Origin: Marinilabiliales bacterium | GTDB lineage: Bacteria; Bacteroidota; Bacteroidia; Bacteroidales; F082 | Direction: 5' to 3' | DNA length: 10,490 bases | NCBI GenBank assembly: GCA_002869465.1 | Contig: PKSW01000426.1 | Coordinates: 1-10,490 of the forward strand | Shown: one piece after another, positions 1-6,997 of the stretch | Numbering within the stretch: position 1 is the stretch's first letter | Layout: each line of letters begins with the position of its first letter | The notes under the pieces: model-generated | Told to the model about the DNA's origin: nothing | The model's database searches: none | The model's input: only the letters and a program-made list of their open reading frames with translations | Translations under genes and position numbers: made by a program

Positions 1-1763
1 GCCAGTTTTTGTAGCGGAATAGAAGCCAGAATAGGTACCAGCATTTCTTCGGTTTCGGGTATTTCAATTATATAATCGGCCAAATCCTTTACTGTTGTAT
101 CACCCTCTGTAACAATGGCAATGATCTTTCCATTCCGGGCTTTTACCTCCTGGATATTGCTCACCACTTTTTCATATATACCTTTGTTGGGTGCGATAAA
201 AACAACGGGCATATTTTCATCAATCAACGCGATGGGGCCATGTTTCATCTCGGCGGCAGGGTATCCCTCGGCATGAATATAAGATATCTCTTTAAGCTTT
301 AAAGCGCCTTCCAGGGCCACTGGAAAATTGTATCCCCTTCCGAGGTACAGGAAGTTGGATGCCGCTTTAAATTCTTCTGCAATGCGTTCTGCGAGCCCAT
401 GGTCGTCAAGCACTCTTGTGATTTTTTCAGGTAATGCTTCCAGTTCATGTAAAAGTTGCATGAACCTCGATTTGGGCAAAGTACCTTTTAGCTTGGCCAA
501 ACGCAGTGCCATCAATGTCAAAACTGTGACTTGTGCGGTGAATGCTTTGGTAGAAGCTACACCGATTTCAGGTCCCGCATGGGTATAAGTTCCTGCATCT
601 GTAGCACGGGCAATGGATGAACCCACGACATTGCAAATACCAAGTATGGTAGCACCTTTACTTCTGGCCATCTCAATGGCGGCAAGGGTATCTGCCGTTT
701 CTCCGGATTGCGAAATAGCGATGACCACATCATTTTCATCAATAATCGGGTTACGGTATCTGAACTCAGAGGCATATTCAACTTCAACTGGTATACGGGC
801 AATATCTTCAAATAAATATTCTCCAACCAGTCCGGCATGCCATGAAGTTCCGCAGGCGATCATTATGATCCGCCGCGCTTTGAGCATTTTATCTTCATAA
901 TCTACAATGCCGCCCAGTGAAACGATACCGCTTTGTGCATTCAAACGGCCCCTCATACTGTCTTTCACCGAGCGCGGTTGCTCGTATATCTCTTTGAGCA
1001 TAAAGTGCTCGTAACCACCTTTTTCAAGCTCGTTCAGGTTCCACTCAAGCTCCTGTATGTAAGGTGTTTTTTTCCGGTTTTTGATATTTCTGATCTGGAG
1101 GTCTTCACCCCTTTTTACAACGGCCACTTCTTCATCTTCAAGGTAGACCACGTTTTTAGTGTATTCAATAATCGGCGTGGCATCAGAGGCAATAAAATAA
1201 TCGTCTTCTCCAACACCAATCACCAACGGACTTCCTTTTCTGGCAGCGATTAGCATATTTGGATTTTCCTGTGACAATATAACAATTGCGTATGCACCAA
1301 TCACCTGGTTTAAAGAAATACGTACCGCCTCTTCCAGGGATACATTTTCATTTTGCTGAATATCTTCAATCAGGTTGATAAGAACTTCAGTATCGGTATC
1401 CGATTCAAATGTATAACCCCTCTTTGTCAGCTCTTTTTTAAGCGCCGCGTAATTCTCGATTATACCATTATGTATTATAGCCAGTTTTTTAGATTGAGAG
1501 AAATGCGGATGGGCATTTGTTTGATTTGGTTCGCCATGTGTAGCCCAACGTGTATGGGCTATACCAATGGTGCCTTTCAGGTTTTTATCCTTCAGGTAAT
1601 CCTCCAGTTCAGCTACTTTACCTTTGGTTTTAAACAGGATCAGTCCACCATTTAAAAGCGCGATACCAGCACTGTCATATCCCCTGTATTCCAGTCTTTG
1701 TAATCCTTTTAATAATATTGGGTATGCTTGTTTAGGCCCAATGTAAGCAACGATACCACACAT
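1..1763 (-). CDS. glmS: Glutamine--fructose-6-phosphate aminotransferase (isomerizing), C-terminus cut by window edge
   Basis: Makes glucosamine-6-phosphate from fructose-6-phosphate and glutamine, the committed step to UDP-GlcNAc, in the cytoplasm. I translated the reverse strand from the ATG at 1763; it is open for 587 codons and still open at base 1. The protein starts MCGIVAYIG, giving the N-terminal nucleophile Cys2 after Met removal, followed by RLEYRGYDSAG and TRWATHG of the class II glutamine amidotransferase domain (about 1-240). Two SIS sugar-isomerase domains follow: CGTSWHAG from C304, SQSGETADT from S351, and a KLKEISYIHAE stretch with K489, E492 and H508. These match E. coli GlmS C300, S347, K485, E488 and H504 with a constant +4 offset. 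The last visible residues (IPLQKL) suggest only about 25 residues are missing. The gene starts 12 bp after the DUF4270 stop, so it is probably co-transcribed. No glmS ribozyme-like leader has room to exist. Confidence 0.97.
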   Translation of the reverse strand, partial: MCGIVAYIGPKQAYPILLKGLQRLEYRGYDSAGIALLNGGLILFKTKGKVAELEDYLKDKNLKGTIGIAHTRWATHGEPNQTNAHPHFSQSKKLAIIHNGIIENYAALKKELTKRGYTFESDTDTEVLINLIEDIQQNENVSLEEAVRISLNQVIGAYAIVILSQENPNMLIAARKGSPLVIGVGEDDYFIASDATPIIEYTKNVVYLEDEEVAVVKRGEDLQIRNIKNRKKTPYIQELEWNLNELEKGGYEHFMLKEIYEQPRSVKDSMRGRLNAQSGIVSLGGIVDYEDKMLKARRIIMIACGTSWHAGLVGEYLFEDIARIPVEVEYASEFRYRNPIIDENDVVIAISQSGETADTLAAIEMARSKGATILGICNVVGSSIARATDAGTYTHAGPEIGVASTKAFTAQVTVLTLMALRLAKLKGTLPKSRFMQLLHELEALPEKITRVLDDHGLAERIAEEFKAASNFLYLGRGYNFPVALEGALKLKEISYIHAEGYPAAEMKHGPIALIDENMPVVFIAPNKGIYEKVVSNIQEVKARNGKIIAIVTEGDTTVKDLADYIIEIPETEEMLVPILASIPLQKL

Positions 1764-1775
1764 TATAATATTGTT

Positions 1776-3134
1776 TTAGTCTAAGTCAGTATATGTAATT
1801 TCCAAATGCAGCCTGGTGGTGTCTGATTCAGGTGCATTTCCATTAAACACAAATCTGTTTGGATAAATAGATCCGCCCCTAACAATTAAATACAACCCAT
1901 TATTCTCCTTTGTCGGATCATCTATCAGTGATTGCAAATACCTGGTTATTCGGAAGGTATAGGATCTGGTAGAGGCTTTATATTCTCCTCCAAAATAATT
2001 CGTTTGTCCTCCAGATTCGTCAAGTAAAAAACTATATGTACCATCAGAGCCAATTTCCGCCAAAGCTAATTTTATTGGAGGGGCATACAAAGTGTCTTCT
2101 GTATTTCCTGCCAGCACCAATTTGGCCTCATTTAAAGCAACATTCCCCAGCCTGTTCCATGATGGCATATTCGGAATTTTAATTACGGAAGCCACGCCTG
2201 CAACTCCCTGCACATAGTACTTATTACTACCTAGAGATGTGTCACCCTCTACAACCTGTTGCACAAAGTCAGGGCTTCCTGCCGAGAGATCATGTTCATA
2301 TTTTGATGCATATTGAGTAATAACTGTTATCGGATATTCAAAATCTAAGGAATCTTCTTCATCATTGCTGTAATATAAAATCATTAATGACCGGTTGCTG
2401 AACAAATCGAAATTTATCAGTGAACCGCCAGTACTGACAGGATCGGTTGTTATGTATAATCCTTTAAAATAATCAATGAATAGATCATTGCTATCCATCA
2501 GCATGGTATCGATATTTATCAGGTAATCTGCTAATCCCAGGTTATAATTGCTCAAATTTATTCTCAGGGCAGCTGAGGCTGTATCATCACCCACCAAAAT
2601 ACTGTCGTGAGGTTTTGGTACAAATGTAAAGTCTGCATAATCAGTAGGATATACAGGTATATCAATATTTGAAGTGTACGTACTATCCAGGTAAATGGAC
2701 TCCTCCATCTGGTATACTCTGGCGGTTAAATATGTTGTTGTATCTCCGTAAGACCCTCCTGTATATCTTAATTGCAGGACGAGCGAATCGACCTGTGGAT
2801 TATTCCCGAAACGATGACCTGTATTCTCAAGCATGAATTGGGAATAAAAACTTGCCGTTGTATGGCCAAATGTAGGATCCATTAAACTGCCAAGTAGGGT
2901 CGTGCTGAGTCCGTCTGTCCTAACGGTATCATCAGGAACAGAATAAGCATATACCATAGCTGTATCCGTCCAAAAAACCTGAAGCAAACTATTATTGGGT
3001 TGCACTTCAACTCCTATTTCTCCCGCAGGTTTATAACAGGAAATTAAAAAAACAAATGAAAGGAATGCTAAATAAATGAAGCTTTTCAGTCCTCTTTTTT
3101 GAAGAATTTTATTCTTCACCAATGATGTTGTCAT
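1776..3134 (-). CDS. DUF4270 family lipoprotein
   Basis: Predicted outer-envelope lipoprotein of unknown function, typical of Bacteroidota. The N-terminus has a basic stretch (KNKILQKRGLK), a hydrophobic core (SFIYLAFLSFVF) and a lipobox LISC, so the mature protein should begin at that Cys. After it come features I associate with DUF4270: a TTLLGSLMDPTFGHTTASFYSQF segment in two short conserved pieces (LLGSLMDPTFG, TTASFYSQF) and a C-terminus with NRFVFNG and LEITYT. About 450 residues is normal for the family. The start is uncertain. The frame opens at an ATG at 3167, with further ATGs at 3155, 3143 and 3134 and a GTG at 3119. The GTG gives the most classical signal peptide and 3134 is the nearest ATG. 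Every option overlaps the end of the upstream gene (stop 3109-3111), which suggests translational coupling. It sits between the GT5-like gene and glmS in one operon. Family assignment is from recognition, not a search. Confidence 0.88.
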   Translation of the reverse strand: MTTSLVKNKILQKRGLKSFIYLAFLSFVFLISCYKPAGEIGVEVQPNNSLLQVFWTDTAMVYAYSVPDDTVRTDGLSTTLLGSLMDPTFGHTTASFYSQFMLENTGHRFGNNPQVDSLVLQLRYTGGSYGDTTTYLTARVYQMEESIYLDSTYTSNIDIPVYPTDYADFTFVPKPHDSILVGDDTASAALRINLSNYNLGLADYLINIDTMLMDSNDLFIDYFKGLYITTDPVSTGGSLINFDLFSNRSLMILYYSNDEEDSLDFEYPITVITQYASKYEHDLSAGSPDFVQQVVEGDTSLGSNKYYVQGVAGVASVIKIPNMPSWNRLGNVALNEAKLVLAGNTEDTLYAPPIKLALAEIGSDGTYSFLLDESGGQTNYFGGEYKASTRSYTFRITRYLQSLIDDPTKENNGLYLIVRGGSIYPNRFVFNGNAPESDTTRLHLEITYTDLD

Positions 3135-3921
3135 AGAATTCATTGTACGCCACATAATAATCTTCACTGTCTTGATATTCTAATATAGGTTTTCCGGATG
3201 CTTTGGCATATTCCAACACTTCAGGATTCACTTCAGGGCTTCCTATGATAAGCGCGTCAGAACGATCAATGGCACCTTTCATGAGTGAAACGTAAGTTCC
3301 GTTACTATAGTGCATAAACTCATCACTATCTAAGCCATTCATGAGCATTTTCTTCTCATAACCACTTTTAAATTGGTCAGAGAAGTCATCCTTATACAAC
3401 GAGACGACCACTTTTGCATTTGAGAAAATAGGGCTGTCTTTGTAAGCGGTTTTTACAAAAAGCGGTAACAGACTTGAAAACCAGCCATTGCAATGGATCA
3501 AGTCGGGGGCCCAACCCAGTTTTTTTACTGTTTCCAATACCCCTTTGGCAAAGAAAATGGCTCTTTCGTCATTGTCTTTATGAAATTTTCCGGCTTTATT
3601 GGAAAATATCGATTTTCTATGGAAATAGTCTTCGTTATCAATAAAATAAACCTGCATGCGAGCCTGCTGGATCGATGCAACTTTGATGATTAGCGGGTGG
3701 TCAATATCATCGATGATAAGATTCATTCCGGATAACCTGATCACTTCGTGAAGTTGGTTTCTTCTTTCATTTACCAGGCCGTAGCGAGGCATGAATGTTC
3801 TTATTTCTTTATTGCTTTCCTGAGTTTTTTGAGGCAGGTAACGACCGATTTCACTCATTGGGGTTTCAGGAAGATATGGTGTTATTTCCTGATTGACAAA
3901 GAGAACCCTCTTTTTTTCCAT
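3109..3921 (-). CDS. Glycogen/starch synthase-like protein, isolated and degenerate GT5 N-terminal domain
   Basis: 270-residue cytoplasmic protein resembling only the N-terminal (GT5) Rossmann domain of GlgA. It opens with KKRVLFVNQEITPY, as glycogen synthases do, has FMPRYG at 43-48, and has DLIHCNGWFSSLLPLF at 140-155, which lines up with the GlgA segment around HDWH. Key residues are altered. The ADP-glucose-binding KTGGL motif corresponds here to ETPMS (19-23), the second His of HDWH is Phe148, and the VHNLAYQG segment reads VSLYKDDF (173-180). The C-terminal GT1-type domain is absent, against about 470-480 residues for true GlgA. Bacteroidota genomes carry such short proteins annotated as glycogen/starch synthase, but I infer this one is not a working glycogen synthase. 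It heads the operon with the DUF4270 gene and glmS. The ATG at 3921 lies about 20 nt after a predicted transcription start, which supports this start. Confidence 0.87.
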   Translation of the reverse strand: MEKKRVLFVNQEITPYLPETPMSEIGRYLPQKTQESNKEIRTFMPRYGLVNERRNQLHEVIRLSGMNLIIDDIDHPLIIKVASIQQARMQVYFIDNEDYFHRKSIFSNKAGKFHKDNDERAIFFAKGVLETVKKLGWAPDLIHCNGWFSSLLPLFVKTAYKDSPIFSNAKVVVSLYKDDFSDQFKSGYEKKMLMNGLDSDEFMHYSNGTYVSLMKGAIDRSDALIIGSPEVNPEVLEYAKASGKPILEYQDSEDYYVAYNEFYDNIIGEE

Positions 3922-3949
3922 AATAAAAAGATATGTGATTTGAAGGGTG

Positions 3950-3980
3950 CAAAGGTAGTAAAAAATTGTCTACTAAACAA
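3950..3980 (-). promoter_or_regulatory. Bacteroidota-type promoter of the GT5-like/DUF4270/glmS operon
   Basis: Read on the minus strand there is TTG at 3980-3978, a 20-nt spacer, then TACCTTTG at 3957-3950 followed by C. This fits the Bacteroidota primary-sigma consensus (-33 TTTG, about 19-21 nt, -7 TAnnTTTG). The predicted start of transcription is near 3945, giving a leader of about 20-25 nt before the ATG at 3921. Confidence 0.7.
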
Positions 3981-3983
3981 TTT
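3963..3983. repeat. Inverted repeat overlapping the -33 region of the operon promoter
   Basis: AAATTGT (3963-3969) and ACAATTT (3977-3983) are perfect 7-bp arms around a 7-bp centre. The right-hand arm contains the -33 TTG read on the minus strand, so a repressor or activator site is possible. The arms are AT-rich and chance is not excluded. A second inverted repeat, CAAAAG (3986-3991) with CTTTTG (3998-4003), lies immediately upstream. It might instead be a weak end signal for the proline dehydrogenase transcript. Confidence 0.4.
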
Positions 3984-4074
3984 AGCAAAAGCACCTCCTT
4001 TTGAATAAGTACTTTTATTACAAGGGTTTGTGTAATTAAACGAGAAGCGCGAACTATTAAAAAATGTGAAAAGA

Positions 4075-5016
4075 TTATCCCCTTACAAATAAAGCCTTGA
4101 TAATTTCGGTGGCCATTTTGGGGTTTTCTTTCAATCTCCGGGTCGAATACGCGAACCATTTTTCTCCGTAAGGAACATATACCCGCATCCTGTAGCCTTT
4201 GTCAGTGATGGATTTTCTTAAAGCAGGCGTAACACCATACAGCATTTGGAATTCAAAATTCTCTTTGGGTACATTGTACTTTTCTATTAATTTGTAAGCT
4301 CCTTCAACGAGTGGTGTATCATGGGTGGCGATACCCACATAAATACCATTCTTAAGCATGATCTCCAGGTCTTCCAGGAAATGTTCATTGATCACTCTAT
4401 ATTTTTTATAGGCTATTTCTTCTGGTTCCACATAAATACCTTTACACAGGCGATAGCTTAACGGGATTTCTTTCGTATGCAGGTCCATCATATTTTCAAT
4501 ATCGCTCTTCGTGCGTTTCAGGTATGCCTGCAATACGAGCCCCACATTTTTAGGAAACTCTTTTTTAAGCTTTCTGAACAATTCTATTTCCAAATCAACA
4601 CACTGCGAATCTTCCATATCCACCCTGATGAAATTGTTATATTCGGCCGCTTTTTTTACGATCTCACGGATGTATTTATAGCACATATCTTTGTCAATTA
4701 ACAAACCGAACATGGTGGGTTTCAGTGAGTAATTCCCGTTAATCCCGTTCTTCTCGAAGGTGTCAATGATATCCAGATATTCGTTCTTATTTTGCTCCGC
4801 CTCACTTAGCTGGGTGATAAATTCTCCCAATAAATCAACCGTTACCATCGTACCTTCCTCATTCAGGGATTTTGAAACCTGGATGGCATCTTCAATGTTT
4901 TTACCTGCAATATATCTTTTTGAAAAAATCCACACAAAACCTTTTGGCATAAAGGGCAATATGGAAGCGATCATTTTATTAAACCACAACATAGCTGTAT
5001 CTTTTACAATTGGCAT
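4075..5016 (-). CDS. Proline dehydrogenase (monofunctional, FAD-dependent)
   Basis: Oxidises L-proline to 1-pyrroline-5-carboxylate with electrons passing via FAD to the quinone pool. It is the first step of proline catabolism, normally at the inner face of the membrane. The 313-residue length matches the single-domain (Deinococcus-like) PRODH family rather than bifunctional PutA. Visible TIM-barrel motifs in order are VTVDLLGE (58-65), RVDMED, VLQAYLKRT, YRLCKGIYVEP, IATHD, FEFQMLYG and RVYVPYG, ending with STRRLKENP, which carries the paired arginines that bind the substrate carboxylate. No P5C dehydrogenase domain or gene is in the window. The start is ambiguous. The first ATG is at 5016, but a -7-like element at 5025-5018 would place transcription start at or just inside it, so the second ATG at 4992 (MLWFNKMIAS) may be the real start, giving 305 residues. 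It is separated from the downstream operon by about 150 bp with its own promoter. Confidence 0.94.
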   Translation of the reverse strand: MPIVKDTAMLWFNKMIASILPFMPKGFVWIFSKRYIAGKNIEDAIQVSKSLNEEGTMVTVDLLGEFITQLSEAEQNKNEYLDIIDTFEKNGINGNYSLKPTMFGLLIDKDMCYKYIREIVKKAAEYNNFIRVDMEDSQCVDLEIELFRKLKKEFPKNVGLVLQAYLKRTKSDIENMMDLHTKEIPLSYRLCKGIYVEPEEIAYKKYRVINEHFLEDLEIMLKNGIYVGIATHDTPLVEGAYKLIEKYNVPKENFEFQMLYGVTPALRKSITDKGYRMRVYVPYGEKWFAYSTRRLKENPKMATEIIKALFVRG

Positions 5017-5017
5017 G

Positions 5018-5025
5018 CAAAATTA
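5018..5025 (-). promoter_or_regulatory. Possible -7 element for proline dehydrogenase
   Basis: Minus strand TAATTTTG followed by C at 5025-5018 matches TAnnTTTG(C). No clear -33 TTTG is found 19-21 nt upstream, where the sequence is only T-rich. It lies 2 nt from the ATG at 5016, so it bears on which start codon is used. Confidence 0.4.
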
Positions 5026-5230
5026 TAGAAATTACTGTTAATAAAATAACACTAAAAGGCTATTTATACGCTGTACAAACTATTTTTATAAATGATTAAT
5101 TTGCAAAATTGTAAGCTTGTCTTTTCCTTTTATTTCCTTGTTATAACCAAGATCTAATAATCTCTATATTCATAACTGAAGAGAAATACGGTCGGAGCAG
5201 CGAAAAGAGGGTCTTTGATATGCTAATATA

Positions 5231-5261
5231 TTTGTGTCGAACGAATTAATTGCTATTTTTG
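5231..5261 (+). promoter_or_regulatory. Bacteroidota-type promoter of prs
   Basis: TTTG at 5231-5234, a 19-nt spacer, then TATTTTTG at 5254-5261 followed by C. This is an essentially perfect match to TTTG-N19-TAnnTTTG. Predicted transcription start is near 5266, giving a leader of about 30 nt before the prs ATG at 5295. A second TATATTTG (5227-5234) overlaps the -33 but has no -33 of its own. Confidence 0.78.
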
Positions 5262-5294
5262 CAGCGCTTTAAACGACCAAATTAACAGCGTTTT

Positions 5295-6239
5295 ATGTCT
5301 TCAAAAAAAGGGGTTAGCATATTTTCTGGGCGCAACAGCAGATATCTGGCTGAAAAAATTGCGGCAAGTTTTGGAATTGGCCTGGGAAAATCAATAGTTA
5401 CTGAATTTTCAGATGGAGAGTTCCAGACTTCTTACGAAGAAAACATCAGGGGACGGGATGTGTTTATTGTACAGTCGACAACACCTCCTGCCGATAATTT
5501 TATGGAGCTCCTCATGATGATCGATGCAGCTAAAAGAGCTTCGGCCAGGAGAATAATTGCGGTGATACCTTACTTTGGTTATGGAAGGCAGGATCGTAAA
5601 GATAAACCCCGGGTATCCATTGCTTCCAAACTGAGTGCTAACTTACTCATGTCGGCAGGGGTGCAAAGGGTGATCACGATCGACTTGCATGCTGATCAGA
5701 TTCAGGGATTTTTTGATGTGCCTGTGGATCACGTTTTCGCATCCAACATATTTGTGCCGTATTTAAAAAAACTGGATCTGCCTGATTTAATTATGGCTTC
5801 GCCAGATACAGGTGGAACCAGGCGTGCAGCCAGTTACGCTAAGGCGTTGAATACAGGTTTTGTTATTTGTTACAAACAGCGGGCTAAACCCAATGTAGTG
5901 GAGCAAATGCAACTCATCGGTGATGTAACAGATAAAGATGTGGTATTGGTAGATGATATTATCGATACGGCAGGAACCATCACAAAAGCGGCTAATCTGA
6001 TCATGGATATGGGCGCCAACAGTGTCAGGGCTTTTTGTACACATCCCATTTTTTCGGGAAGTGCCTATGAAAAGATTGCCAATTCAGCTTTTAATGAAGT
6101 AATTGTAACCGATACCATTCCACTAAAACAGGATTGTGATAAGATTACTGTGCTTTCAACAGCTGATCTATTTGCAGAAGTTATATTACGTGTACAGAGT
6201 TATGAATCAATTAGCTCACTATTTAATTTAAATAAATAA
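5295..6239 (+). CDS. prs: Ribose-phosphate pyrophosphokinase (PRPP synthetase, class I)
   Basis: Transfers pyrophosphate from ATP to ribose-5-phosphate, making PRPP for purine, pyrimidine, NAD, histidine and tryptophan synthesis. Length of 314 residues is standard. Diagnostic motifs are FSDGEF (38-43), RGRDVFIVQST (52-62), YGRQDRK (96-102), the divalent-metal/ATP segment DLHADQIQGFF with H132 (130-140), SPDTGGTRRA (169-178), the flexible-loop catalytic pair K194 and R196, and the PRPP-binding loop VVLVDDIIDTAGT (216-228). All key residues are present. The ATG at 5295 gives the expected N-terminus and lies about 30 nt after a strong promoter. rplY follows 18 bp after the stop, so the two are almost certainly co-transcribed. 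The order prs-rplY-pth is common in many bacteria. No purine-responsive site was recognised. Confidence 0.98.
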   Translation: MSSKKGVSIFSGRNSRYLAEKIAASFGIGLGKSIVTEFSDGEFQTSYEENIRGRDVFIVQSTTPPADNFMELLMMIDAAKRASARRIIAVIPYFGYGRQDRKDKPRVSIASKLSANLLMSAGVQRVITIDLHADQIQGFFDVPVDHVFASNIFVPYLKKLDLPDLIMASPDTGGTRRAASYAKALNTGFVICYKQRAKPNVVEQMQLIGDVTDKDVVLVDDIIDTAGTITKAANLIMDMGANSVRAFCTHPIFSGSAYEKIANSAFNEVIVTDTIPLKQDCDKITVLSTADLFAEVILRVQSYESISSLFNLNK

Positions 6240-6257
6240 TCATTTAATTTTTTAATC

Positions 6258-6920
6258 ATGAAACAAGTATCATTGAGCGGTTCTCTGAGAGAGAACGTAG
6301 GGAAAAAAGATGCTAAAAAACACAGGAATGAAGGTAACGTTCCATGTGTGCTTTACGGAGGTAAAGAGCAAACCCATTTTATTGTTACCGAATTAGGTTT
6401 TAAAAAACTAGTTTTTACACCGGATGTTTTTATCGTAAATCTGAATATCGACGGAACAGAATATAAAGGTATCCTTCAGGATGTGCAGTATCACCCAGTT
6501 ACCGACAGGGTATTGCATGCCGATTTTCTTGAAGTGGTTCCAAATAAACCTCTTATTGTTGGTTTACCACTTACTTTTGAAGGAACATCACCTGGTGTGA
6601 TCCGTGGTGGAAAGATGATCAAAAAGATGCAGAAGATCCGTGTGAAAGGCCTTATTGAAGATATGCCTGATTATATACTGGTTGATATTTCCAAATTGGA
6701 AATTGGTGGTTCAGTAAAAATAAAGGACATTGAATTGGATAAACTGAGCACTTTGGATCCGCCTAACAGTGTAATTGTAAGGGTGAAAACAGCCCGTGCG
6801 GTTGAAGAAGTTGAAGGAGTTGATGAAGAAGAGGGTGAAGAAGGCGAAGGCGAAGAAGGTGCTGCAGAAGGTGGCGAAGAAGGAGCTACTAAACCAGAAG
6901 GTGAAGGCGCAGAATCATAA
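6258..6920 (+). CDS. rplY: 50S ribosomal protein L25, general stress protein Ctc type
   Basis: Binds 5S rRNA in the large ribosomal subunit. This is the long Ctc/TL5 form, 220 residues, against about 95 for E. coli L25. The N-terminal 5S-binding domain (about 1-92) shows GSLRENVGKKDAKKHRNEGN in its conserved charged pattern, then VPCVLYGG. The beta-rich C-terminal domain follows (about 98-178, with HADFLEVVPNKPL and IEDMPDYILVDIS). From about 183 to the end is a low-complexity Glu/Gly tail of EEGEEGEGEE type. Such acidic tails occur in Bacteroidota L25 proteins, but their role is not known to me. The gene begins 18 bp after prs, shares its promoter, and is followed by a strong terminator hairpin 20 bp after the stop. 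Confidence 0.97.
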   Translation: MKQVSLSGSLRENVGKKDAKKHRNEGNVPCVLYGGKEQTHFIVTELGFKKLVFTPDVFIVNLNIDGTEYKGILQDVQYHPVTDRVLHADFLEVVPNKPLIVGLPLTFEGTSPGVIRGGKMIKKMQKIRVKGLIEDMPDYILVDISKLEIGGSVKIKDIELDKLSTLDPPNSVIVRVKTARAVEEVEGVDEEEGEEGEGEEGAAEGGEEGATKPEGEGAES

Positions 6921-6940
6921 TTGATAAAAATTATATTTGA

Positions 6941-6978
6941 AAAGGGGTAAAGTGTTTAACTTTATCCCTTTATTTTTT
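6941..6978 (+). terminator. Rho-independent terminator after rplY
   Basis: Arms 6941-6952 (AAAGGGGTAAAG) and 6960-6971 (CTTTATCCCTTT) pair over 12 bp with a single G-U wobble and a 7-nt loop, followed by A and six T (6973-6978). This is a textbook intrinsic terminator. It ends only 19 bp before the likely pth start, so pth would depend on read-through or on a promoter I cannot place. Confidence 0.85.
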
Positions 6979-6997
6979 GAACCTAAATAAAAACAGT

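Larger units (their letters stand above)
5017..5294. other. Divergent intergenic region between proline dehydrogenase and prs
   Basis: 278 bp, AT-rich, between two divergently transcribed genes. It holds the possible proline dehydrogenase -7 element at its left end and the prs promoter at its right end. Between about 5040 and 5225 I find no convincing ORF, RNA gene or strong hairpin. There are only imperfect short palindromes, such as the one around CTTGTTATAACCAAG (5138-5152). Confidence 0.6.

Noticed and set aside
557..838. Minus-strand 93-codon open frame inside glmS
   Set aside because: It is out of frame with the uninterrupted GlmS reading frame, which carries the SIS-domain motifs here. 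No recognisable protein.
3866..4159. Minus-strand 97-codon frame bridging proline dehydrogenase and the GT5-like gene
   Set aside because: It overlaps two confident genes in another frame and runs through the promoter and inverted repeats. No family resemblance.
5138..5152. Near-palindrome CTTGTTATAACCAAG as an operator
   Set aside because: The inner positions do not pair, and it is far from both promoters. Too weak to call.
6932..6939. TATATTTG as a promoter for pth
   Set aside because: No -33 TTTG lies about 19 nt upstream, and transcripts starting there would run straight into the terminator hairpin.
6977..6997. Seven-residue N-terminal extension of Pth from the TTG at 6977
   Set aside because: The codon is within the terminator T-tract, and the extension precedes the canonical MKYLIVGLGN start.
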